From: a bacterium
Lineage (GTDB): Bacteria > Vulcanimicrobiota > Xenobia > Xenobiales > JADMJV01
Assembly: GCA_018266105.1 (NCBI GenBank)
Contig: JAFEBA010000043.1
Span: 1-39,891 of the forward strand
Direction: 5' to 3'
DNA: 39,891 nucleotides
The notes below the pieces were generated by a model that ran no database searches, had not been told where the DNA came from, and worked only from the letters and a program-made list of their open reading frames with translations. The stretch's first letter is position 1. Each line of letters starts with the position of its first letter. The translations under genes and the position numbers were made by a program. Below, one piece after another: positions 22,475-30,883 of the stretch.

Positions 22475-25149
22475 GCCAGACCGGCCGCCGCGAACAGAGC
22501 TTCTCCGGCCTCGCTGATGGTGGCATAACGCTCCTCAGCTTCCTTGTGCAACATTCGAGCCACCACCTCGTCTACAGCCGTGGGAACGTCAGCACGTCGA
22601 CTGGAAATCAGCGGCGGCGCCTGAGTCAAATGCATCCGGATCAACTTGCCCGGATCATCCCACTCAAAGGGACGGCTGCCAGTTAGAACCTCGAAGACCA
22701 GAATGCCCAGGGCATACTGGTCGGTTTTGTCAGTCAGTCCGGCTCGCTCCGGTCCGCGCAGAATTTGCTCGGGCGCCATATACTCTGCGGTGCCGATGGC
22801 GCTGCCAATTTTGGTTACGGTTTTGACGTCCTTGTCACGCGCCAGGCCAAAATCCATCAGCTTTGCGTGACCGCCGCGAGCGATCATCACGTTCTCGGGC
22901 TTGACGTCTCGATGCACAATGCCCAGACTGTGGGCATAGGAAAGACCCTCCACGACCCCTTTGAGAAAACGCATGGCCTCAGCTGTATCCATCCCCTGGG
23001 GTCCGATGAACTTCTTGAGCGGAATCCCATCCACCAGCTCCATCACCAGAAAACTCATATTCTCGTGCTGTCCCCAGTCCAGCGTGCGCACCACACAGGG
23101 ATGGTCCAGCTTCATGCTGACACGGATCTCGCGCTCAAATCGCTGCTGAAACTCGGCACTGATATGGTCGGCGCGGATCACCTTGAGAGCCACCAGCCCC
23201 CCCTCCGGTGTTTGGGCCTTGTAGACCGAGGCCATTCCGCCCGAACCCAAACCCTCCAGAATCTGATATTTCCCAAGGGTCTGCCCAACCAGGGGGTACT
23301 CGGCATCCTCCGAGCACTGCCGCGCCTCTTCCTGACCTTGATTGGTGACCTCAGTGCCCTGATAAGCCTGATTTTCAAACTTCCAACCCTTAATCGAACC
23401 ATCACTGCTGGCCGTCGCCAGCATCGGGCGCAGCGGATCCAGAGCCAGAGCGCGAGTGCGCTCGTTATGGGCCTCACTGCAGAAGATGCAGCGGCTGCTG
23501 TTGAGGTCGAAACCACGCAAAGTATGGTCGCCTGAGACACTGATCACCAGTTTATCCTGACAGCAGAAGCGAGCCTCAAAGACAAACGAACTGTGTCCGC
23601 GTAGCTCACGAATCATCAAATTGCCAGCCGTGAGATCCCAGAAACGAATGCTCTGATCATTGGCGGCACTCAAGAGCGAGGTGCCATCCAGACTGAAGGC
23701 CAGCGACTGAACGCCCTTCTCGTGGGCCTTAAAGGTATCCACCATCTTCAAATCAGGAAGCTCCCAGAAGCGGACCAACAGATCCTCGCCACCCGTTGCC
23801 AAAAACAGCCCGTTTGGATGAAATTCCATGCAGTTGGCCGGACCCGCGTGGGCGACCCAATGTTTAGGCTCAGAGATACCCGGACCCAGCAGGCAACACT
23901 GACCATCGCCCAGGGTGGCGCCCACCAGACTGCCCTTGAAGCGGAGGGAAGTGACCGTAACCCCCGGCTGGGCCAGGACCACACCCGGACTGTCCAGGTC
24001 ACTGGCAAAAAGCTTGATCTCCCCCTGTTCCGAGCCAGAGACCAGATACTGTCCATCTTCTGAGACGGCCAGTCGGGCTAGCGGGCCTTCATGAGCTTTC
24101 AAGCTGGCCAATGGTTCCAGGTCGGGCCAGCTCCAGGACTTCAACCACCCGTCTCGCCCACCCGAAAAGATCCGTTGGGTCTGGGCATGGATGGCCAGAG
24201 CGTTCAGACCGGTGGGGTGGGCGCGCACGCTCCCCATTTCCTCAAACTGAGCCGGCTTATAGGAAATGGCTTTAGGAGTGCTATCCAACCCCAGTTGGTA
24301 GAGAAATTCACGAATTCCCGGAGTGCGCTTGCTCTGGTCCAGCGTCAACGCATTGTGCAGGGCTCGCTCCACCTTGTCGGTGATGGTGGGATTGAGCGGG
24401 CGAATGGCCGGAATGGGCTGCCCCTTGCTGCGCAGGTGAGCACCCGGCGGGGGCATCCCCGTCAACAGACAATAGAGTGTCGCCGCAAAACTGTAAACAT
24501 CAGTGGCGGGGCTCAACGTACTGCCCGGGATGTATTGCTCAGGCGGAGCGAAGCCTTCCGTCAACCCACGGCCCCCCAACTGGGCGCCGGCCGTACTCAG
24601 AAAGCCACGTGTCAGACCAAAATCCAGCAACACGTAGCGGCCTTCTTGCGTCAGGAAGATGTTCTCCGGCTTCAAATCTGAATGCACCAGCCCGGCCGCG
24701 TGCACCATCAATAAGGCCTGCCCCACCTGCTGGGCCACCCGCAGTACCCTGAACTCCTTCATCTTGCCGGCCATGGTAAAGCCGTCGCTGAGGGTCAGAC
24801 CTTCCAGAATCTCCTGCACCATATAAATCGTGTGGTTCTCTTCAAAAGTGCCCAAGACACGCACGATGCCGGGGTGGTTGAAGCGAGCCAGCGAGGCAGC
24901 CTCGTCACGAAAGGCCTGCAGACCTTCAGCGAAGCGCCGACGAAAATCCTCACTGGTGGGGACCACCCCCGCTTCAGTGCGATGACACCCGATGGGGAAA
25001 AACTCTTTGATGCAAACGTTGAGATTCCAGCGACCCTGGCGAGCCTTGTAGGTCAAGGCAAAGCCGCCCTCGCCCAGCAATCGAGAAATCCGGTACATAC
25101 CGCCCAGGAGCAAATCTCCCCGAGCCAGCGGCTGGCGGTCAGGCGTCAC
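22471..25149 (-). CDS. Soluble protein with kinase - WD40 - kinase architecture
   Basis: This protein has 892 residues from GTG 25149. Domain 1 (about 17-285) is a Ser/Thr kinase: GEGGFALTYKA, VCIKEFFP (Lys48), VHSDLKPEN (HSD, not HRD), DFG at 176-178 and APPEQY. Domain 2 (about 311-591) holds WD40-type repeats, for example FSGGRDGWLKSW, SLKAHEGPLARLAVSEDG and SIRFWDLTAG. Domain 3 (about 628-890) is a second Ser/Thr kinase with GSGGMASVYKA, ALKVI (Lys656), VHRDVKPEN, DFGLA and GTAEYMAPEQ, close to the PknB class. No TM segment is seen. Both kinases keep Lys, Asp of the catalytic loop and DFG, so both may be active. GTG 25149 overlaps the upstream stop by about 10 nt; GTG 25194 is a longer in-frame option. 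It is the last gene of a three-gene operon after a ModA-like protein. Confidence 0.9.
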   Translation of the reverse strand: MTPDRQPLARGDLLLGGMYRISRLLGEGGFALTYKARQGRWNLNVCIKEFFPIGCHRTEAGVVPTSEDFRRRFAEGLQAFRDEAASLARFNHPGIVRVLGTFEENHTIYMVQEILEGLTLSDGFTMAGKMKEFRVLRVAQQVGQALLMVHAAGLVHSDLKPENIFLTQEGRYVLLDFGLTRGFLSTAGAQLGGRGLTEGFAPPEQYIPGSTLSPATDVYSFAATLYCLLTGMPPPGAHLRSKGQPIPAIRPLNPTITDKVERALHNALTLDQSKRTPGIREFLYQLGLDSTPKAISYKPAQFEEMGSVRAHPTGLNALAIHAQTQRIFSGGRDGWLKSWSWPDLEPLASLKAHEGPLARLAVSEDGQYLVSGSEQGEIKLFASDLDSPGVVLAQPGVTVTSLRFKGSLVGATLGDGQCCLLGPGISEPKHWVAHAGPANCMEFHPNGLFLATGGEDLLVRFWELPDLKMVDTFKAHEKGVQSLAFSLDGTSLLSAANDQSIRFWDLTAGNLMIRELRGHSSFVFEARFCCQDKLVISVSGDHTLRGFDLNSSRCIFCSEAHNERTRALALDPLRPMLATASSDGSIKGWKFENQAYQGTEVTNQGQEEARQCSEDAEYPLVGQTLGKYQILEGLGSGGMASVYKAQTPEGGLVALKVIRADHISAEFQQRFEREIRVSMKLDHPCVVRTLDWGQHENMSFLVMELVDGIPLKKFIGPQGMDTAEAMRFLKGVVEGLSYAHSLGIVHRDVKPENVMIARGGHAKLMDFGLARDKDVKTVTKIGSAIGTAEYMAPEQILRGPERAGLTDKTDQYALGILVFEVLTGSRPFEWDDPGKLIRMHLTQAPPLISSRRADVPTAVDEVVARMLHKEAEERYATISEAGEALFAAAGLA

Positions 25150-25792
25150 GGACAACCAGCCCAAATTCTTGCAGGCTCTGCTTGCACTCAGCACTGTTTA
25201 GCCAGAGAGCGAATGCATTCCCCTTGGAGTCGCCGGCTCGCTGCAAAAAATAGTAATCGATCGCCGAGCATTCCAGCACTTGAGGATTCCCGAGGTTGCG
25301 TCCCCTGAGGTCGCTGGCATAGACAACGGCCAGGTCGACATGACCGGTTTCCAAAAGAGTCAAGGCAGAGCGGTCATCCCGGGTAAACACCCAGGCAGGC
25401 TGAACACCCAGCCTCTCCATCGCCTCCAGCCCAAATCGACCGACCGGTGCCAGCTTGGGATCGCCAACGGCCACTGTGGAACCGTTCTTCAGCTTCGGTT
25501 CACCACGGCGCGCCACCAGCACCAGCCGATTGGAAGCAAAAGGCCGGGGCCCGCTGAAGTTCTTGACTTCAGCCCGATAAGCCAGCAGCAGGAGGCTGGC
25601 CGGAGCCCCCCGCTCCGCCTGAAGCACCAGATTCCTGCTTCCACCGTAAGAACAACTGAGCTGAAACAAAGCAGCCCTGGTCTCCAGCCAGGGTTGCAGG
25701 CTGGAAGCGACCAGGGCCACTACACTCGAATCCGAGCGCGCACAGGCGCAACTCAGCGCGGCCAGCCCGAACAGGAACTGGCGGCGCTCCAC
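25139..25792 (-). CDS. ModA-like periplasmic binding protein without transporter partners
   Basis: This 217-residue exported protein has a signal RRQFLFGLAALSCAC and a loose lipobox. The domain follows the molybdate/tungstate-binding ModA pattern: VVALVASSLQPWLE, SCSYGGSRNLVLQAERGAPASLLLLA, FASNRLVLVARRG, VAVGDPKLAPVGRFGLEAM and GHVDLAVVYASDL. It is shorter than most ModA (about 230-260), and ligand Ser/Tyr residues cannot be confirmed by eye. No modB or modC lies near. GTG at 25790-25792 directly follows the stop of the upstream gene; its own stop is overlapped by the kinase gene. Being placed between a Pro-rich cytosolic protein and a double kinase, it may serve as a ligand sensor and not as a transporter component. 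That role is inference. Confidence 0.75.
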   Translation of the reverse strand: MERRQFLFGLAALSCACARSDSSVVALVASSLQPWLETRAALFQLSCSYGGSRNLVLQAERGAPASLLLLAYRAEVKNFSGPRPFASNRLVLVARRGEPKLKNGSTVAVGDPKLAPVGRFGLEAMERLGVQPAWVFTRDDRSALTLLETGHVDLAVVYASDLRGRNLGNPQVLECSAIDYYFLQRAGDSKGNAFALWLNSAECKQSLQEFGLVVRDA

Positions 25793-27337
25793 CTACTCGA
25801 GCGGCAATTCGGTGGGCCGGCTGGAACGCTGGGGCACTCCGCCACCCATGCCGGCTCGACCGAAACTTCCCGGAAAATCGTCGACAGGCAGCGGAACCGG
25901 GGGCATGCGGTCGGCCACCGGGTAGCTGGGGAGGTCCAGCTCGCCAGGCAGACCGGGCTCAGGGAATTCCGGCTCAAACTTAGGCATCTCGGGAGAGAAG
26001 TCCAGTGGCGGCTCAGGGGTCCTTTCCGTCTGAGGAGCGGGCGCGAAGGACGGCTCCGGCAGATGGTAGTCCTGCTGAAGAGGGGGAGTGAACTCGGGCA
26101 TCTCTTCGTTCAGGCCCGGAGGCGCGAAATCACTGGCCTCATCCACCGGGATGGGCACCAGTTTCCGCACGATCAGATCGTGCAGCTTGACCGGAGTCAG
26201 GTCGCTGAGGCTTTCCAGCAAGTCTTTGAGAGCATTGCGCTGCTTCTCGGTGAAAACCTCATTGAGGCGGTCCGGCAACTGGCTGATCCCGTCGATAAAA
26301 TGGAAGTGAATGCCGGGATTCGTGCTCTTGAGGTGGCTGCGCATCAGATTGGAGACGCGCTGAGTGGACACCAGCACCACGTCCTCAAGCTGGCAAGCGG
26401 CGATCTGAGCGCTGACCAGATAGCTTTCGTCGATGGTGAGCTTCTGATGAGTCAGCACCAACAAGAAGCGCTGCTGATGAATGCGCACGAAGACTTGAGT
26501 GGGCACCAGCTCCTGCTGCACCACATGAATCCGGGCCTGGTCTCCGCCGAAGCCAAGCTGGCGGAGCTGACCCAGCACCAACACCAGCAGCCACTGATCA
26601 TTATCGATCAGGCTGCGACAGAAAGGTGTAGCGCTTAGAACTTCATCCACGTTCTCAGCCGAGAAGAAGGTCGAGGTTTCCAGCGATTCGCGGCTGGCCA
26701 CCTTCAGGATTTGCTGGCCGGTCTCTTTGGACAGGAGGGCGTAATCCTTGCGCACCAGGTCGAGGTCTTCCAGATGCTGCAGGAACTGAGCCGAGTTATT
26801 GCCCAGCTTGACTTTGGAAAGAGGTAAAGAATCGTGGGTAGAGAGTTGGTGTAGCAGCTCTTTAGAAGCCGGGTTCAAGAACTCGCCGGCCGCTTCCAGC
26901 TCCTTTTCGGACACTTCCAGGCTGACCGGCCGAGCGTCCTCGGGTTCCCCGTGAGCGGGATCACCGCTGCTGGCCCAATCGGTCGAACGACCCGTGACTT
27001 CCTGAGCGGCTTTCTGCACCACCGAGAAGAATCGGCTGGAATCGAGGTGCGTCTGATTGGAAACGACGCCGGCTTCAACGCAGCCATCCTCTTTGGAAAT
27101 CTTGAGGTAGGCGACCGTGCCGGACTCCAGCGGGAACACCTCACCGCCCAACAGGCGACTGTTTTCCTGAAGTCCGAAAACTCGGGAGGGTTCATCTTCC
27201 AGGCCCAGGCGACGCAGATACTCGAGTCGGATACCGGCCAACAAGGAAGGGAAGTGAGACTGAAGGCTGTGCTGTAACCTCTGCGCTTCCACGGCCGTCA
27301 ATCTGGCCGGTAGTTGTCTGTGGAGGATCTGCAGCAT
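25793..27337 (-). CDS. Cytosolic protein of unknown family with Pro-rich C-terminus
   Basis: This 514-residue protein does not match a family I know. Residues ~1-130 hold a mixed alpha/beta region (SLLAGIRLEYLRRLG, SGTVAYLKISKEDGCVEAG). About 155-210 looks like a winged-helix segment (SKELLHQLSTHDSLPLSK and FLQHLEDLDLVRKDYALL). About 225-400 is an alpha/beta domain (VLVLGQLRQLGFGG, IHVVQQELVPTQVFVRIHQQR, LTIDESYLVSAQIAA, HFHFIDGISQLPDRLNEVF). From ~405 to the end it is Pro/Glu/Phe-rich and probably disordered. No signal or TM helix is seen. ATG at 27335-27337 has AAGGAAAGG upstream at wide spacing. It heads the operon with the ModA-like and kinase genes, and the disordered tail could be a phosphorylation target. 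Confidence 0.68.
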   Translation of the reverse strand: MLQILHRQLPARLTAVEAQRLQHSLQSHFPSLLAGIRLEYLRRLGLEDEPSRVFGLQENSRLLGGEVFPLESGTVAYLKISKEDGCVEAGVVSNQTHLDSSRFFSVVQKAAQEVTGRSTDWASSGDPAHGEPEDARPVSLEVSEKELEAAGEFLNPASKELLHQLSTHDSLPLSKVKLGNNSAQFLQHLEDLDLVRKDYALLSKETGQQILKVASRESLETSTFFSAENVDEVLSATPFCRSLIDNDQWLLVLVLGQLRQLGFGGDQARIHVVQQELVPTQVFVRIHQQRFLLVLTHQKLTIDESYLVSAQIAACQLEDVVLVSTQRVSNLMRSHLKSTNPGIHFHFIDGISQLPDRLNEVFTEKQRNALKDLLESLSDLTPVKLHDLIVRKLVPIPVDEASDFAPPGLNEEMPEFTPPLQQDYHLPEPSFAPAPQTERTPEPPLDFSPEMPKFEPEFPEPGLPGELDLPSYPVADRMPPVPLPVDDFPGSFGRAGMGGGVPQRSSRPTELPLE

Positions 27338-27441
27338 ATTCGTGTGTTAGCCTTTCCTTTTCTTGCGGGGCTCTGCGTTCTCTTAAAGCTGGCCACTTCC
27401 TTCCCGGCGGGAGTGAGCCGGAGTCTGCAGAAGGGGACTGG

Positions 27442-30300
27442 ATGCGCGCTGTGATTATGGCGGGAGGGCAGGGTTCCAGGCTGCGCCCGCTGACATGCAA
27501 TCGACCCAAGCCGCTCGTGCCCGTGTGTAACCGCCCGGTCATGGAGTACGCCATTGAATTACTGCGTCGCCACAAGATCCGTACCTGCCTGGTGACACTC
27601 CATTATCTGGCCGACGAAGTCATGGCCTACTTCGGCAATGGCAGCGAATGGGAAATGCGTCTGCTCTATTCGGTTGAGGATGAGCCGCTGGGCACGGCCG
27701 GCAGCATCAAGCGCATCCAGGAATACCTCAACGAAACCTTTCTGGTGGTCAGCGGCGATGCTCTGACCGATTTTGATCTGGAGAAAGCCATCGAGTTTCA
27801 TCGGTCCAAGAAGGCCGACGTAACCATGGTCTTGACGCGGGTGCCCAATCCCCTGGAATTCGGCATCGTGGTGACCGGAGCCGATGGACGCATTCAGCGT
27901 TTCCTTGAGAAACCAAGCTGGGGCGAGGTGGTCAGCGACACCATCAACACCGGCATCTACATCCTGGAGCCCCACGTGCTGGAGCGCATGGAGCCTCGCA
28001 AAGCCTACGATTTCTCAGTGGACCTGTTTCCCCAGATGCTGGCCGACCAGGCCGGCCTCTACGGCTATGTAGCCGAGGGCTACTGGTGCGACATCGGCAA
28101 TCTGGAACAGTATCGCCAGGCCCAACTGGATATGCTGGAAGGGCGCGTGGGCTTCTCCCCACCGGGACAAAAACTGGGCGAAGGCATCTGGGTCGGTCCA
28201 GGCACCCAGCTCGACCCGGGTGCTCGGCTCAAGGGGCCGGTGCTGTTGGGACGCAACTGCCGGATCCGCCGTGAAGTCCGCCTGAGCGAGTCGACCGTGG
28301 TCGGAGACAACTGCATTGTTGAAGAGGGTGCCAGCCTGGAAAGGGCCGTGCTCTGGGGCAACACCTACGTGGGTCGCAAATCCCGGGCCTTTGGCGCAGT
28401 TTTATGCCGCAACGTGACCCTGCAGAGCCATGCCAGCGTGGCCGAAGGCGTGGTGGTAGGAGATAATGTCTTTGTGGGCCGGGGAGCCACTCTTCAGCCC
28501 GACGTCAAGGTGTGGCCGGACAAGAACGTGGAGCCAGGAGCGGCCGTCTCCATGAGCCTGATCTGGGGTCGCAAATGGCCCGGCTCCCTGTTTTCCGACG
28601 ATGGCATTTGTGGCCTGGGCAATATCGAGATCACGCCCGAATACGCCCTCAAGCTGGGAGCCGCTTACGGCGCTGTGCTCCCCAAGGGAGCGGTGGTGGT
28701 GGCCAGCCGTGACAGTCATCCCGCCACACGCATGATCAATCGCGCCCTGATTTGCGGCCTGGTCTCGGTGGGCGTCAGCGTTCGCGACCTGCAAGCCGTT
28801 CCCACACCGGTGGGCCGCAACGCCCTGCGCAACGCGGCCGACTGCTACGGCGGCATCCATGTGCGGGTGAGCAGCAAAGACGCCCGGCAGCTGCAACTGG
28901 AGTTTCTGGACGCCTCTGGCGTCAGCATCGACCGCAGCTGGGAGCGCAAAATCGAAAACCGCTTCTTCCGTGAGGATTTTCGCCGTACGCCGATGGACGA
29001 AGTCGGCATGATCGAGTTCCCCATCCGTATCCTGGAACAATACCAGGAAGCCTTTCGCGCTCAGCTGGACGTGGAGGCCATTCGCAAGCAGCAATACAAG
29101 GTGGTCATCGACTACGGTCACGGCCACGGCAGCACCGTGCTGCCGCCCATCCTGGGTCGGCTGGGCATTGAAGCCGTCAGCCTGAACGCTTTCATGGACG
29201 CCCTGCGCGGCGCCCGGCCCGGCTCCGGTGGCCAGGTTCTGGAACAACTCTCTAGCATCGTGACCACCCTCAAAACCGACCTGGGGGTGGCCATCGACTC
29301 GACCGGCGAGCGTTTGATGGTGGTCGATCAAAAAGGCGGACTCTGGCAGGGAGCCAAGCTGCTGGTCCTGTTCGCGACCCTGGTGATGCAGCTCAATCCC
29401 GGGGCCATGATCGCGGTTCCCGTCAATGCCCCCTCGATGCTGAGCGATCTGGGCAAAAAGCACGGCGCCAAAGTCATTCTGGCTCGAACCGACAGCCGTT
29501 CCCTGACTTACACCGCCCTGCTGGGCGACACACGTTTCCATCTGGCGGCCACCTCTCTCGGCGAGTTCGCCTTCCCCAGCTTCAGCAGCGGTTTCGATGG
29601 TATGTTCGCCTTTGCCAAGCTGCTGGAAATGCTCTGCGCCCTCAAGAAACCGCTGGCCGACTACGAAGCCGAGATTCCCGAAATTCATTTACGTCACTAC
29701 CAGGTAGAGTGCGAAATCGCCGCTAAAGGACGAGTCATGCGGGCGCTGCTGGAAAAACTGACGGACAAGCCGGTGGAGGTCATCGACGGCGTCAAGGTGA
29801 GCGAAATCGGCGGCTGGGTGCTGATCGTGCCCCACCGCTCCCTGCCCGAAATGCAGATGTGGGTGGAAGCCGAGAGCGAAGAGCGCCTGGCCGAACTGGC
29901 CGATCAGTATCGCGGCCTGATTCGCAGCCTGGCTCAAGAGCAGCCGGTGGTGGGCGTGAGCGCTCCGCGCGAGCAGCAGATCAATCTTCCCACCATGGTC
30001 AGTGAAGACCGAGCTTTCCATTTCTGGACCTCGGGACGCTACCTGGGCGTCAAGGCGCGCACGCTGCGTGAGTTTGTGGACACCCTTCACTATGTGGACG
30101 GAGACTCGCTGGCCTATCACCTTGAACGCAATGACTTCGCCAACTGGCTGGAGCTCGAGCTGGGCCAAAAAGCCATGGGTTCACAGGTGCGCCAGCTTCG
30201 CAGCCACAAACTTCGCGGCGAAGGACTGCGTTCGGCGCTGCTGGCCCTCTTCGCCGTGGATACGGAAGAGCGATTGCTAAATCAAGGGGCCTCCCACTGA
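27442..30300 (+). CDS. Nucleotidyltransferase - LbH - degenerate phosphomannomutase - DUF5752-like fusion
   Basis: This 952-residue cytosolic protein starts at ATG 27442, with GAAGGGG 5 nt ahead. Residues 1-235 form a sugar-1-phosphate nucleotidyltransferase: VIMAGGQGSRLRPLT, NRPKPLVPV, VVSGDALTDFDL, and FLEKP. About 250-370 is a left-handed beta-helix of hexapeptides (VVGDNCIVEEGASL). About 380-840 is a phosphohexomutase-type region: VASRDSHPATRM is in the place of GRDTR, but RVSSKDAR stands where TASHNP is expected, and DSTGER (619-624) replaces the metal loop DGDGDR. The mutase half is thus probably inactive or altered. Residues 855-952 resemble DUF5752 (FHFW, GVKARTLREFVDTL, LAYHLERNDFANWL). 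Cyanobacterial and firmicute relatives of the first three parts are about 840 residues. It probably makes GDP-mannose or a similar sugar nucleotide. Confidence 0.87.
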   Translation: MRAVIMAGGQGSRLRPLTCNRPKPLVPVCNRPVMEYAIELLRRHKIRTCLVTLHYLADEVMAYFGNGSEWEMRLLYSVEDEPLGTAGSIKRIQEYLNETFLVVSGDALTDFDLEKAIEFHRSKKADVTMVLTRVPNPLEFGIVVTGADGRIQRFLEKPSWGEVVSDTINTGIYILEPHVLERMEPRKAYDFSVDLFPQMLADQAGLYGYVAEGYWCDIGNLEQYRQAQLDMLEGRVGFSPPGQKLGEGIWVGPGTQLDPGARLKGPVLLGRNCRIRREVRLSESTVVGDNCIVEEGASLERAVLWGNTYVGRKSRAFGAVLCRNVTLQSHASVAEGVVVGDNVFVGRGATLQPDVKVWPDKNVEPGAAVSMSLIWGRKWPGSLFSDDGICGLGNIEITPEYALKLGAAYGAVLPKGAVVVASRDSHPATRMINRALICGLVSVGVSVRDLQAVPTPVGRNALRNAADCYGGIHVRVSSKDARQLQLEFLDASGVSIDRSWERKIENRFFREDFRRTPMDEVGMIEFPIRILEQYQEAFRAQLDVEAIRKQQYKVVIDYGHGHGSTVLPPILGRLGIEAVSLNAFMDALRGARPGSGGQVLEQLSSIVTTLKTDLGVAIDSTGERLMVVDQKGGLWQGAKLLVLFATLVMQLNPGAMIAVPVNAPSMLSDLGKKHGAKVILARTDSRSLTYTALLGDTRFHLAATSLGEFAFPSFSSGFDGMFAFAKLLEMLCALKKPLADYEAEIPEIHLRHYQVECEIAAKGRVMRALLEKLTDKPVEVIDGVKVSEIGGWVLIVPHRSLPEMQMWVEAESEERLAELADQYRGLIRSLAQEQPVVGVSAPREQQINLPTMVSEDRAFHFWTSGRYLGVKARTLREFVDTLHYVDGDSLAYHLERNDFANWLELELGQKAMGSQVRQLRSHKLRGEGLRSALLALFAVDTEERLLNQGASH

Positions 30301-30851
30301 TGGCTCGCCGCCGTTCGCGCAAGATCTCCATCACCAAAGTGCTGCAAGTCTCACTGCCGCTTTTGACCCTGCTGGGAGCCGGCTTCATCGCCATTCAGTT
30401 CCTGTGGTTGCACTCCGCCCCCTGGGGCACCCCCCGCAAGAGCTATGAAGAATTTGAACGCGACATCATCGATTTCAAGGTCAAGAAAGCGGTCGTGGAT
30501 GGCAACATTATCCGGGCCGAGTATGATGGGTCCTTACTGGCGGTGGTGGCTTCGCCTTCGGTGCAGCGCACCGTCGATATCATGATCAAGAAGGGGGTCC
30601 AGGTGGAAGCTGCTCAGGCCGTGTCCGCCTCGGGCCTGAGCCTGCCGGTGCTGCTGCTGGCTCTCATGCCTTATCCCATCCTGGCCTACTTTGCGCTGGG
30701 CCTGGTCAACTCACTGGGAGCCTCGGCTGACTTTACGGAAACAGAAAAGCTACTGGAGCCCCCACCCGCGCCCGCTCCCTCCCCCGCTCCATCCAGGGAA
30801 CGACGGGAACGCTACCGCTCGGACGAAGACGACGACTCCGAAGAAGGCTAG
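30300..30851 (+). CDS. Membrane protein resembling the FtsH extracytoplasmic domain, no AAA or protease part
   Basis: This 183-residue protein has a basic start followed by TM helix 1 (about 15-37). A ~70-residue domain comes next with the layout of FtsH_ext: KSYEEFERDIIDFKVKKAVVDG, NIIRAEYDGSL and SVQRTVDIMIKKGVQVEAAQ. TM helix 2 (about 112-140, LPVLLLALMPYPILAYFALG) follows. The tail is Pro/Ala-rich and then acidic/basic (about 150-183). In FtsH the same two-TM unit is followed by the AAA ATPase and zinc protease, both missing here. ATG at 30300 shares one base with the upstream stop. It could modulate an FtsH complex elsewhere or be a decoy subunit. Similarity is by pattern only. Confidence 0.68.
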   Translation: MARRRSRKISITKVLQVSLPLLTLLGAGFIAIQFLWLHSAPWGTPRKSYEEFERDIIDFKVKKAVVDGNIIRAEYDGSLLAVVASPSVQRTVDIMIKKGVQVEAAQAVSASGLSLPVLLLALMPYPILAYFALGLVNSLGASADFTETEKLLEPPPAPAPSPAPSRERRERYRSDEDDDSEEG

Positions 30852-30883
30852 CCCGGTTCCTAACGGATCCGCGCCTCTAAACG

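Noticed and set aside
25280..26638. Long plus-strand open frame of 452 codons opposite the Pro-rich protein and ModA-like genes
   Set aside because: It runs antisense to genes with clear protein patterns, has a biased Gln/His/Arg-rich composition with no motif, and no Shine-Dalgarno. It is a shadow frame.
28402..29688. Minus-strand open frame of 428 codons within the nucleotidyltransferase-mutase fusion
   Set aside because: It is antisense to a well-recognised protein and consists of His/Gln/Ala/Gly-rich sequence typical of mirrored GC-rich codons.
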